Origin: Climacium dendroides
Lineage: Eukaryota > Streptophyta > Bryopsida > Hypnales > Climaciaceae
Assembly (NCBI GenBank): GCA_950106755.1
Contig: OX467082.1
Location: 23,622,001-23,686,000 of the forward strand
Reading direction: 5' to 3'
DNA length: 64,000 nucleotides
A program made the position numbers and the translations under genes. A model generated the notes under the pieces. That model saw only the letters and a list, made by a program, of their open reading frames with translations. It ran no database searches and was not told the origin of the DNA. This document shows positions 39,947 to 52,286 of the stretch, one piece after another. The stretch's first letter is position 1. The number at the start of each line of letters is the position of its first letter.

Positions 39947-42085
39947 GAAGACCTTGCATTCAACTTGTGCCAATTTTTTGGTTCCCCATTAGAGCTTTCG
40001 ATGCATATTTTTTTGGGCCTTTCCCAAATAAATCCATAACAAGCCATTTTTGCATGAACTTGGGGCCACATGAAACATTTCAATTACATTTCTTTTTGGT
40101 GAGTTTCTCATGGAGTACCATTGAAGACCTTGCATTCAACTTGTGCCTATTTTTTGGTTCACCATTAGAGCTTTCCATGCATATATTTTTGGACCTTTGC
40201 CCAATAAATCCAAATTAGGCCATTTGTGCATGAACTTGGGCCCACATGAAACATTTCAATTACATTTCTTTTTGGTGAGTTTCTCATGGAGTACCATTGA
40301 AGACCTTGCATTCAACTTGTGCCTATTTTTTGGTTCACTATTAGAGCTTTCCATGCATATATTTTTGGACCTTTGCCCAATAAATCCAAATTAGGCCATT
40401 TGTGCATGAACATGGGGCCACATGAAACATTTCAATTACATTTCTTTTTGGTGAGTTTCTCATGGAGTACCATTGAAGACCTTGCATTCCACTTGTGCCA
40501 ATTTTTTGGTTCCCCATTAGAGCTTTCGATGCATATTTTTTTGGACCTTTCCCAAATAAATCAATAACAAGCCATTTGTGCATGAACTTGGGGCCACATG
40601 AAACATTTCAATTACATTTGTTTTTGGTAAGTTTCTCATGGAGTACCATTGAAGACCTTGCATTCAACTTGTGCGTATTTTTTGGTTCACCATTAGAGCT
40701 TTTGATGCATATCTTTTTGGACCTGTGCCAAGTAAATTCAAAACAGGCCATTTTGTGCATGAACATGGGGCCACATGAAACATTTCAATTACATTTCTTT
40801 TTGGTGAGTTTCTCATGGAGTACCATTGAAGACCTTGCATTCAACTTGTGCCTATTTTTTGGTTCACTATTAGAGCTTTCCATGCATATATTTTTGGACC
40901 TTTGCCCAATAAATCCAAATTAGGCCATTTGTGCATGAACATGGGGCCACATGAAACATTTCAATTACATTTCTTTTTGGTGAGTTTCTCATGGAGTACC
41001 ATTGAAGACCTTGCATTCAACTTGTGCCAATTTTTTGGTTCCCCATTAGAGCTTTCGATGCATATTTTTTTGGACCTTTCCCAAATAAATCAATAACAAG
41101 CCATTTGTGCATGAACCTGGGGCCACATGAAACATTTCAATTACATTTCTTTTTGGTGAGAATCGCATGGAGTACCATTGAAGACCTTGCATTCAACTTG
41201 TGCCTATTTTTTGGTTCACTATTAGAGCTTTCCATGCATATATTTTTGGACCTTTGCCCAATAAATCCAAATTAGGCCATTTGTGCATGAACATGGGGCC
41301 ACATGAAACATTTCAATTACATTTCTTTTTGGTGAGTTTCTCATGGAGTACCATTGAAGACCTTGCATTCCACTTGTGCCAATTTTTTGGTTCCCCATTA
41401 GAGCTTTCGATGCATATTTTTTTGGACCTTTCCCAAATAAATCAATAACAAGCCATTTGTGCATGAACTTGGGGCCACATGAAACATTTCAATTACATTT
41501 GTTTTTGGTAAGTTTCTCATGGAGTACCATTGAAGACCTTGCATTCAACTTGTGCGTATTTTTTGGTTCACCATTAGAGCTTTTGATGCATATCTTTTTG
41601 GACCTGTGCCAAGTAAATTCAAAACAGGCCATTTTGTGCATGAACATGGGGCCACATGAAACATTTCAATTACATTTCTTTTTGGTGAGTTTCTCATGGA
41701 GTACCATTGAAGACCTTGCATTCAACTTGTGCCTATTTTTTGGTTCACTATTAGAGCTTTCCATGCATATATTTTTGGACCTTTGCCCAATAAATCCAAA
41801 TTAGGCCATTTGTGCATGAACATGGGGCCACATGAAACATTTCAATTACATTTCTTTTTGGTGAGTTTCTCATGGAGTACCATTGAAGACCTTGCATTCC
41901 ACTTGTGCCAATTTTTTGGTTCCCCATTAGAGCTTTCGATGCATATTTTTTTGGACCTTTCCCAAATAAATGAATAACAAGCCATTTGTGCATGAACCTG
42001 GGGCCACATGAAACATTTCAATTACATTTCTTTTTGGTGAGAATCGCATGGAGTACCATTGAAGACCTTGCATTCAACTTGTGCC
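39947..42085 (+). repeat. HOR-E copy 2, followed for about 2140 bp
   Basis: It repeats copy 1 at an offset of 2291 bp, including both CATTTGTTTTTGGTAAG units (near 40617 and 41498). A private AAATGAATAAC for AAATCAATAAC occurs near 41970. Identity ends near 42085, where copy 1 has TTTTTCGGTTCACCATT and this copy has TTTTTTGGTTCACTATT. It overlaps the 2645 bp duplication annotated next. Confidence 0.82.
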
Positions 42086-43472
42086 TATTTTTTGGTTCAC
42101 TATTAGAGCTTTCCATGCATATATTTTTGGACCTTTGCCCAATAAATCCAAATTAGGCCATTTGTGCATGAACATGGGGCCACATGAAACATTTCAATTA
42201 CATTTCTTTTTGGTGAGTTTCTCATGGAGTACCATTGAAGACCTTGCATTCCACTTGTGCCAATTTTTTGGTTCCCCATTAGAGCTTTCGATGCATATTT
42301 TTTTGGACCTTTCCCAAATAAATCAATAACAAGCCATTTGTGCATGAACATCGGGCCACATGAAACATTTCAATTACATTTCTTTTTGGTAAGTTTCTCA
42401 TGGAGTACCATTGAAGACCTTGCATTCAACTTGTGCGTATTTTTTGGTTCACCATTAGAGCTTTTGATGCATATCTTTTTGGACCTGTGCCAAGTAAATT
42501 CAAAACAGGCCATTTTGTGCATGAACATGGGGCCACATGAAACATTTCAATTACATTTCTTTTTGGTGAGTTTCTCATGGAGTACCATTGAAGACCTTGC
42601 ATTCAACTTGTGCCAATTTTCTGGTTCCCCATTAGAGCTTTCGATGCATATTTTTTTGGACCTCTCCCAAATAAATCCATAACAAGCCATTTGTGCATGA
42701 ACATGGGGCCACATGAAACATTTCAATTACATTTCTTTTTGGTGAGAATCGCATGGAGTACCATTGAAGACCTTGCATTCAACTTGTGCCAATTTTTTGG
42801 TTCCCCATTAGAGCTTTTGATGCATATCTTTTTGGACCTGTGCCAAGTAAATCCAAAACAGGCCATTTTGTGCATGAACTTGGGGCCACATGAAACATTT
42901 CAATTACATTTCTTTTTGGTGAGTTTCTCATGGAGTACCATTGAAGACCTTGCATTCAACTTGTGCCAATTTTTTGGTTCCCCATTAGAGCTTTCGATGC
43001 ATATTTTTTTGGACCTCTCCCAAATAAATCCATAACAAGCCATTTTTGCATGAACCTGGGGCCACATGAAACATTTCAATTACATTTCTTTTTGGTGAGA
43101 ATCGCATGGAGTACCATTGAAGACCTTGCATTCAACTTGTGCCAATTTTTTGGTTCCCCATTAGAGCTTTTGATGCATATCTTTTTGGACCTGTGCCAAG
43201 TAAATTCAAAACAGGCCATTTTGTGCATGAACATGGGGCCACATGAAATATTTCAATTACATTTCTTTTTGGTGAGTTTCTCATGGAGTACCATTGAAGA
43301 CCTTGCATTCAACTTGTGCCTATTTTTTGGTTCACCATTAGAGCTTTTGATGCATATCTTTTTGGACCTGTGCCAAGTAAATCCAAAACAGGCCATTTTG
43401 TGCATGAACATGGGGCCACATGAAACATTTCAATTACATTTCTTTTTGGTGAGTTTCTCATGGAGTACCATT
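40828..43472 (+). repeat. HOR-E tandem 2645 bp unit, copy 1 (15 monomers)
   Basis: The entire stretch is repeated from 43473 at an offset of 2645 bp, including the AAATGAATAAC marker (near 41970 and 44615), CAATTTTCTGG (near 42615) and three GAGAATCGCATGG units at its right end. One difference I found is T for C at about 43249 (GAAATATTTC). Confidence 0.9.
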
Positions 43473-46117
43473 GAAGACCTTGCATTCAACTTGTGCCTAT
43501 TTTTTGGTTCACTATTAGAGCTTTCCATGCATATATTTTTGGACCTTTGCCCAATAAATCCAAATTAGGCCATTTGTGCATGAACATGGGGCCACATGAA
43601 ACATTTCAATTACATTTCTTTTTGGTGAGTTTCTCATGGAGTACCATTGAAGACCTTGCATTCAACTTGTGCCAATTTTTTGGTTCCCCATTAGAGCTTT
43701 CGATGCATATTTTTTTGGACCTTTCCCAAATAAATCAATAACAAGCCATTTGTGCATGAACCTGGGGCCACATGAAACATTTCAATTACATTTCTTTTTG
43801 GTGAGAATCGCATGGAGTACCATTGAAGACCTTGCATTCAACTTGTGCCTATTTTTTGGTTCACTATTAGAGCTTTCCATGCATATATTTTTGGACCTTT
43901 GCCCAATAAATCCAAATTAGGCCATTTGTGCATGAACATGGGGCCACATGAAACATTTCAATTACATTTCTTTTTGGTGAGTTTCTCATGGAGTACCATT
44001 GAAGACCTTGCATTCCACTTGTGCCAATTTTTTGGTTCCCCATTAGAGCTTTCGATGCATATTTTTTTGGACCTTTCCCAAATAAATCAATAACAAGCCA
44101 TTTGTGCATGAACTTGGGGCCACATGAAACATTTCAATTACATTTGTTTTTGGTAAGTTTCTCATGGAGTACCATTGAAGACCTTGCATTCAACTTGTGC
44201 GTATTTTTTGGTTCACCATTAGAGCTTTTGATGCATATCTTTTTGGACCTGTGCCAAGTAAATTCAAAACAGGCCATTTTGTGCATGAACATGGGGCCAC
44301 ATGAAACATTTCAATTACATTTCTTTTTGGTGAGTTTCTCATGGAGTACCATTGAAGACCTTGCATTCAACTTGTGCCTATTTTTTGGTTCACTATTAGA
44401 GCTTTCCATGCATATATTTTTGGACCTTTGCCCAATAAATCCAAATTAGGCCATTTGTGCATGAACATGGGGCCACATGAAACATTTCAATTACATTTCT
44501 TTTTGGTGAGTTTCTCATGGAGTACCATTGAAGACCTTGCATTCCACTTGTGCCAATTTTTTGGTTCCCCATTAGAGCTTTCGATGCATATTTTTTTGGA
44601 CCTTTCCCAAATAAATGAATAACAAGCCATTTGTGCATGAACCTGGGGCCACATGAAACATTTCAATTACATTTCTTTTTGGTGAGAATCGCATGGAGTA
44701 CCATTGAAGACCTTGCATTCAACTTGTGCCTATTTTTTGGTTCACTATTAGAGCTTTCCATGCATATATTTTTGGACCTTTGCCCAATAAATCCAAATTA
44801 GGCCATTTGTGCATGAACATGGGGCCACATGAAACATTTCAATTACATTTCTTTTTGGTGAGTTTCTCATGGAGTACCATTGAAGACCTTGCATTCCACT
44901 TGTGCCAATTTTTTGGTTCCCCATTAGAGCTTTCGATGCATATTTTTTTGGACCTTTCCCAAATAAATCAATAACAAGCCATTTGTGCATGAACATCGGG
45001 CCACATGAAACATTTCAATTACATTTCTTTTTGGTAAGTTTCTCATGGAGTACCATTGAAGACCTTGCATTCAACTTGTGCGTATTTTTTGGTTCACCAT
45101 TAGAGCTTTTGATGCATATCTTTTTGGACCTGTGCCAAGTAAATTCAAAACAGGCCATTTTGTGCATGAACATGGGGCCACATGAAACATTTCAATTACA
45201 TTTCTTTTTGGTGAGTTTCTCATGGAGTACCATTGAAGACCTTGCATTCAACTTGTGCCAATTTTCTGGTTCCCCATTAGAGCTTTCGATGCATATTTTT
45301 TTGGACCTCTCCCAAATAAATCCATAACAAGCCATTTGTGCATGAACATGGGGCCACATGAAACATTTCAATTACATTTCTTTTTGGTGAGAATCGCATG
45401 GAGTACCATTGAAGACCTTGCATTCAACTTGTGCCAATTTTTTGGTTCCCCATTAGAGCTTTTGATGCATATCTTTTTGGACCTGTGCCAAGTAAATCCA
45501 AAACAGGCCATTTTGTGCATGAACTTGGGGCCACATGAAACATTTCAATTACATTTCTTTTTGGTGAGTTTCTCATGGAGTACCATTGAAGACCTTGCAT
45601 TCAACTTGTGCCAATTTTTTGGTTCCCCATTAGAGCTTTCGATGCATATTTTTTTGGACCTCTCCCAAATAAATCCATAACAAGCCATTTTTGCATGAAC
45701 CTGGGGCCACATGAAACATTTCAATTACATTTCTTTTTGGTGAGAATCGCATGGAGTACCATTGAAGACCTTGCATTCAACTTGTGCCAATTTTTTGGTT
45801 CCCCATTAGAGCTTTTGATGCATATCTTTTTGGACCTGTGCCAAGTAAATTCAAAACAGGCCATTTTGTGCATGAACATGGGGCCACATGAAACATTTCA
45901 ATTACATTTCTTTTTGGTGAGTTTCTCATGGAGTACCATTGAAGACCTTGCATTCAACTTGTGCCTATTTTTTGGTTCACCATTAGAGCTTTTGATGCAT
46001 ATCTTTTTGGACCTGTGCCAAGTAAATCCAAAACAGGCCATTTTGTGCATGAACATGGGGCCACATGAAACATTTCAATTACATTTCTTTTTGGTGAGTT
46101 TCTCATGGAGTACCATT
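43473..46117 (+). repeat. HOR-E tandem 2645 bp unit, copy 2 (15 monomers)
   Basis: It matches the preceding unit along its whole length. The exit point differs: after the last 177 bp monomer this copy continues with the CCAATTTTTTGG, TTTCCC, TTTTTGCATG type of block F rather than returning to the TTCACTATTAG unit. Confidence 0.9.
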
Positions 46118-47177
46118 GAAGACCTTGCATTCAACTTGTGCCAATTTTTTGGTTCCCCATTAGAGCTTTCGATGCATATTTTTTTGGACCTTTCCCAAAT
46201 AAATCCATAACAAGCCATTTTTGCATGAACCTGGGGCCACATGAAACATTTCAATTACATTTCTTTTTGGTGAGTTTCTCATGGAGTACCATTGAAGACC
46301 TTGCATTCAACTTGTGCCTATTTTTTGGTTCACCATTAGAGCTTTTGATGCATATCTTTTTGGACCTGTGCCAAGTAAATCCAAAACAGGCCATTTTGTG
46401 CATGAACATGGGGCCACATGAAACATTTCAATTACATTTCTTTTTGGTGAGTTTCTCATGGAGTACCATTGAAGACCTTGCATTCAACTTGTGCCAATTT
46501 TTTGGTTCCCCATTAGAGCTTTCGATGCATATTTTTTTGGACCTTTCCCAAATAAATCCATAACAAGCCATTTTTGCATGAACCTGGGGCCACATGAAAC
46601 ATTTCAATTACATTTCTTTTTGGTGAGTTTCTCATGGAGTACCATTGAAGACCTTGCATTCAACTTGTGCCTATTTTTCGGTTCACCATTAGAGCTTTTG
46701 ATGCATATCTTTTTGGACCTGTGCCAAGTAAATCCAAAACAGGCCATTTTGTGCATGAACATGGGGCCACATGAAACATTTCAATTACATTTCTTTTTGG
46801 TGAGTTTCTCATGGAGTACCATTGAAGACCTTGCATTCAACTTGTGCCTATTTTTTGGTTCACCATTAGAGCTTTTGATGCATATCTTTTTGGACCTGTG
46901 CCAAGTAAATCCAAAACAGGCCATTTTGTGCATGAACATGGGGCCACATGAAACATTTCAATTACATTTCTTTTTGGTGAGTTTCTCATGGAGTACCATT
47001 GAAGACCTTGCATTCAACTTGTGCCTATTTTTTGGTTCACCATTAGAGCTTTTGATGCATATCTTTTTGGACCTGTGCCAAGTAAATCCAAAACAGGCCA
47101 TTTTGTGCATGAACATGGGGCCACATGAAACATTTCAATTACATTTCTTTTTGGTGAGTTTCTCATGGAGTACCATT
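46118..47177 (+). repeat. Block F: alternating 176/177 bp units with a run of three 177 bp monomers
   Basis: GAAGACC marks at 46471, 46647, 46824, 47001 and 47178 give lengths of 176, 177, 177 and 177 bp. The 177 bp units carry CTGTGCCAAGTAAATCC, AAAACAGG and CCATTTTGTGC. They lack the TAA of the 176 bp units, and 177 is divisible by 3, so a stop-free frame runs through them (46491-47270, 259 codons, opening with GTG, 59-residue periodicity). I regard that frame as a by-product of the repeat. Confidence 0.9.
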
Positions 47178-48059
47178 GAAGACCTTGCATTCAACTTGTG
47201 CCAATTTTTTGGTTCCCCATTAGAGCTTTCGATGCATATTTTTTTGGACCTTTCCCAAATAAATCCATAACAAGCCATTTTTGCATGAACCTGGGGCCAC
47301 ATGAAACATTTCAATTACATTTCTTTTTGGTGAGTTTCTCATGGAGTACCATTGAAGACCTTGCATTCAACTTGTGCCTATTTTTCGGTTCACCATTAGA
47401 GCTTTTGATGCATATCTTTTTGGACCTGTGCCAAGTAAATCCAAAACAGGCCATTTTGTGCATGAACATGGGGCCACATGAAACATTTCAATTACATTTC
47501 TTTTTGGTGAGTTTCTCATGGAGTACCATTGAAGACCTTGCATTCAACTTGTGCCTATTTTTTGGTTCCCCATTAGAGCTTTTGATGCATATCTTTTTGG
47601 ACCTGTGCCAAGTAAATGCAAAACAGGCCATTTGTGCATGAACATCGGGCCACATGAAACATTTCAATTACATTTCTTTTTGGTGAGTTTCTCATGGAGT
47701 ACCATTGAAGACCTTGCATTCAACTTGTGCCAATTTTTTGGTTCCCCGTTAGAGCGTTTGATGCATATTTTTTTGGACCTTTCCCAAATAAATCCATAAC
47801 AAGCCATTTGTGCATGAACATGGGGCCACATGAAACATTTCAATTACTTTTATTTTTGGTGAGTATCTCATGGAGTACCATTGAAGACCTTGCATTCAAC
47901 TTGTGCCTATTTTTCGGTTCACCATTAGAGCTTTTGATGCATATCTTTTTGGACCTGTGCCAAGTAAATTCAAAGCAGGCCATTTTGTGCATGAACATGG
48001 GGCCACATGAAACATTTCAATTACATTTCTTTTTGGTGAGTATCTCATGGAGTACCATT
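47178..48059 (+). repeat. F-type segment repeated 5462 bp downstream (copy 1)
   Basis: It contains GTAAATGCAAAACAGG (near 47614), CATCGGGCC, CCCCGTTAGAGCG and GCAGGCCATTTTGTG units in the same order as at 52640-53521. A private TTTTATTTTTGG for TTTTCTTTTTGG lies near 47848. Confidence 0.83.
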
Positions 48060-49115
48060 GAAGACCTTGCATTCAACTTGTGCCTATTTTTTGGTTCCCC
48101 ATTAGAGCTTTTGATGCATATTTTTTTGGACCTTTGCCAAATAAATCCATAACAAGCCATTTGTGCATGAACATGCAGCCACATGAAACATTTCAATTAC
48201 ATTTCTTTTTGGTGAGTTTCTCATGGAGTACCATTGAAGACCTTGCATTCAACTTGTGCCTATTTTTTGGTTCACCATTAGAGCTTTCCATGCATATATT
48301 TTTGGACCTTTGCCCAATAAATCCAAATTAGGCCATTTGTGCATGAACTTGGGCCCACATGAAACATTTCAATTACATTTCTTTTTGGTGAGTTTCTCAT
48401 GGAGTACCATTGAAGACCTTGCATTCAACTTGTGCCTATTTTTTGGTTCACTATTAGAGCTTTCCATGCATATATTTTTGGACCTTTGCCCAATAAATCC
48501 AAATTAGGCCATTTGTGCATGAACATGGGGCCACATGAAACATTTCAATTACATTTCTTTTTGGTGAGTTTCTCATGGAGTACCATTGAAGACCTTGCAT
48601 TCAACTTGTGCCTATTTTTTGGTTCCCCATTAGAGCTTTTGATGCATATTTTTTTGGACCTTTGCCAAATAAATCCATAACAAGCCATTTGTGCATGAAC
48701 ATGCAGCCACATGAAACATTTCAATTACATTTCTTTTTGGTGAGTTTCTCATGGAGTACCATTGAAGACCTTGCATTCAACTTGTGCCTATTTTTTGGTT
48801 CACCATTAGAGCTTTCCATGCATATATTTTTGGACCTTTGCCCAATAAATCCAAATTAGGCCATTTGTGCATGAACTTGGGCCCACATGAAACATTTCAA
48901 TTACATTTCTTTTTGGTGAGTTTCTCATGGAGTACCATTGAAGACCTTGCATTCAACTTGTGCCTATTTTTTGGTTCACTATTAGAGCTTTCCATGCATA
49001 TATTTTTGGACCTTTGCCCAATAAATCCAAATTAGGCCATTTGTGCATGAACATGGGGCCACATGAAACATTTCAATTACATTTCTTTTTGGTGAGTTTC
49101 TCATGGAGTACCATT
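48060..49115 (+). repeat. Tandem duplication of a 3-monomer block (2 x 528 bp)
   Basis: The block CATGCAGCC unit, CTTGGGCCCACATG unit, TTCACTATTAG unit occurs at 48060-48587 and again at 48588-49115. The paralogous region near 53522 has only one copy. This accounts for the change in offset from 5462 to 4934 bp downstream. Confidence 0.87.
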
Positions 49116-49291
49116 GAAGACCTTGCATTCCACTTGTGCCAATTTTTTGGTTCCCCATTAGAGCTTTCGATGCATATTTTTTTGGACCTTTCCCAAACAA
49201 ATCAATAACAAGCCATTTGTGCATGAACTTGGGGCCACATGAAACATTTCAATTACATTTCTTTTTGGTAAGTTTCTCATGGAGTACCATT

Positions 49292-50524
49292 GAAGACCTT
49301 GCATTCAACTTGTGCCTATTTTTTGGTTCCCCATTAGAGCTTTTGATGCATATTTTTTTGGACCTTTGCCAAATAAATCCATAACTGGCCATTTGTGCAT
49401 GAGCATGCGGCCACATGAAACATTTCAATTACTTTTCTTTTTGGTGAGTATCTCATGGAGTACCATTGAAGACCTTGCATTCAACTTGTGCCAATTTTTT
49501 GGTTCCCCGTTAGAGCGTTTGATGCATATTTTTTTGGACCTTTCCCAAATAAATCCATAACAAGCCATTTGTGCATGAACATGGGGCCACATGAAACATT
49601 TCAATTACTTTTCTTTTTAGTGAGTATCTCATGGAGTACCATTGAAGACCTTGCATTCAACTTGTGCCTATTTTTCGGTTCACCATTAGAGCTTTTGATG
49701 CATATCTTTTTGGACCTGTGCCAAGTAAATTCAAAGCAGGCCATTTTGTGCATGAACATGGGGCCACATGAAACATTTCAATTACATTTCTTTTTGGTGA
49801 GTTTCTCATGGAGTACCATTGAAGACCTTGCATTCAACTTGTGCCAATTTTTTGGTTCCCCATTAGAGCTTTCGATGCATATTTTTTTGGGCCTTTGCCC
49901 AATAAATCCAAATTAGGCCATTTGTGCATGAACTTGGGCCCACATGAAACATTTCAATTACATTTCTTTTTGGTGAGTTTCTCATGGAGTACCATTGAAG
50001 ACCTTGCATTCAACTTGTGCCTATTTTTTGGTTCACTATTAGAGCTTTCCATGCATATATTATTGGACCTTTGCCCAATAAATCCAAATTAGGCCATTTG
50101 TGCATGAACATGGGGCCACATGAAACATTTCAATTACATTTCTTTTTGGTGAGTTTCTCATGGAGTACCATTGAAGACCTTGCATTCCACTTGTGCCAAT
50201 TTTTTGGTTCCCCATTAGAGCTTTCGATGCATATTTTTTTGGACCTTTCCCAAATAAATCAATAACAAGCCATTTGTGCATGAACTTGGGGCCACATGAA
50301 ACATTTCAATTACATTTCTTTTTGGTAAGTTTCTCATGGAGTACCATTGAAGACCTTGCATTCAACTTGTGCCTATTTTTTGGTTCCCCATTAGAGCTTT
50401 TGATGCATATTTTTTTGGACCTTTCCCAAATAAATCAATAACAAGCCATTTGTGCATGAACTTGGGGCCACATGAAACATTTCAATTACATTTCTTTTTG
50501 GTAAGTTTCTCATGGAGTACCATT
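49292..50524 (+). repeat. HOR-G copy 1 (7 monomers, 1233 bp)
   Basis: Markers in order: CATGAGCATGCGG (near 49400), CCCCGTTAGAGCG, TTTTTAGTGAG, GCAGGCC 177 bp unit, a hybrid TTTTGGGCCTTTGCCC monomer (near 49889), TATTATTGGACC (near 50059), CATTCCACTTG, and an additional GCTTTTGATG/AAATCAATAAC monomer not present in the 6-monomer copies. Confidence 0.83.
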
Positions 50525-51581
50525 GAAGACCTTGCATTCAACTTGTGCCTATTTTTTGGTTCCCCATTAGAGCTTTTGATGCATATTTTTTTGGACCTTT
50601 GCCAAATAAATCCATAACTGGCCATTTGTGCATGAGCATGCGGCCACATGAAACATTTCAATTACTTTTCTTTTTGGTGAGTATCTCATGGAGTACCATT
50701 GAAGACCTTGCATTCAACTTGTGCCAATTTTTTGGTTCCCCGTTAGAGCGTTTGATGCATATTTTTTTGGACCTTTCCCAAATAAATCCATAACAAGCCA
50801 TTTGTGCATGAACATGGGGCCACATGAAACATTTCAATTACTTTTCTTTTTAGTGAGTATCTCATGGAGTACCATTGAAGACCTTGCATTCAACTTGTGC
50901 CTATTTTTCGGTTCACCATTAGAGCTTTTGATGCATATCTTTTTGGACCTGTGCCAAGTAAATTCAAAGCAGGCCATTTTGTGCATGAACATGGGGCCAC
51001 ATGAAACATTTCAATTACATTTCTTTTTGGTGAGTTTCTCATGGAGTACCATTGAAGACCTTGCATTCAACTTGTGCCAATTTTTTGGTTCCCCATTAGA
51101 GCTTTCGATGCATATTTTTTTGGGCCTTTGCCCAATAAATCCAAATTAGGCCATTTGTGCATGAACTTGGGCCCACATGAAACATTTCAATTACATTTCT
51201 TTTTGGTGAGTTTCTCATGGAGTACCATTGAAGACCTTGCATTCAACTTGTGCCTATTTTTTGGTTCACTATTAGAGCTTTCCATGCATATATTATTGGA
51301 CCTTTGCCCAATAAATCCAAATTAGGCCATTTGTGCATGAACATGGGGCCACATGAAACATTTCAATTACATTTCTTTTTGGTGAGTTTCTCATGGAGTA
51401 CCATTGAAGACCTTGCATTCCACTTGTGCCAATTTTTTGGTTCCCCATTAGAGCTTTCGATGCATATTTTTTTGGACCTTTCCCAAATAAATCAATAACA
51501 AGCCATTTGTGCATGAACTTGGGGCCACATGAAACATTTCAATTACATTTCTTTTTGGTAAGTTTCTCATGGAGTACCATT
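50525..51581 (+). repeat. HOR-G copy 2 (6 monomers, 1057 bp)
   Basis: It repeats copy 1 at an offset of 1233 bp, including CATGAGCATGCGG (near 50633), the GGGCCTTTGCCC hybrid (near 51122) and TATTATTGGACC (near 51292), but lacks the additional monomer. Confidence 0.85.
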
Positions 51582-52286
51582 GAAGACCTTGCATTCAACT
51601 TGTGCCTATTTTTTGGTTCCCCATTAGAGCTTTTGATGCATATTTTTTTGGACCTTTGCCAAATAAATCCATAACTGGCCATTTGTGCATGAACATGCGG
51701 CCACATGAAACATTTCAATTACTTTTCTTTTTGGTGAGTATCTCATGGAGTACCATTGAAGACCTTGCATTCAACTTGTGCCAATTTTTTGGTTCCCCGT
51801 TAGAGCGTTTGATGCATATTTTTTTGGACCTTTCCCAAATAAATCCATAACAAGCCATTTGTGCATGAACATGGGGCCACATGAAACATTTCAATTACTT
51901 TTCTTTTTAGTGAGTATCTCATGGAGTACCATTGAAGACCTTGCATTCAACTTGTGCGTATTTTTTGGTTCACCATTAGAGCTTTTGATGCATATCTTTT
52001 TGGACCTGTGCCAAGTAAATTCAAAACAGGCCATTTTGTGCATGAACATGGGCCCACATGAAACATTTCAATTACATTTCTTTTTGGTGAGTTTCTCATG
52101 GAGTACCATTGAAGACCTTGCATTCAACTTGTGCCAATTTTCTGGTTCCCCATTAGAGCTTTCGATGCATATTTTTTTGGACCTCTCCCAAATAAATCCA
52201 TAACAAGCCATTTGTGCATGAACATGGGGCCACATGAAACATTTCAATTACATTTCTTTTTGGTGAGTTTCTCATGGAGTACCATT
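51582..52286 (+). repeat. HOR-G copy 3, truncated, joined to E-type units
   Basis: It begins like the other G copies (CATGCGGCC with ACTTTTC, then CCCCGTTAGAGCG and TTTTTAGTGAG). It then switches to GTGCGTATTTTTTGG and CAATTTTCTGG units of block E. The same junction recurs near 55640, 3701 bp away, so it arose once and was copied. Confidence 0.8.

Noticed and set aside
46491..47270. 259-codon open frame and the many frames of 60-200 codons as protein genes
   Set aside because: They recur with every monomer, most open at GTG (the GTG of CTTGTGCC) rather than ATG, and they stop at the same TAA. They differ in length only because of 1 bp changes in monomer length, and similar frames exist on the other strand. 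No domain, signal or codon pattern speaks for a real protein.
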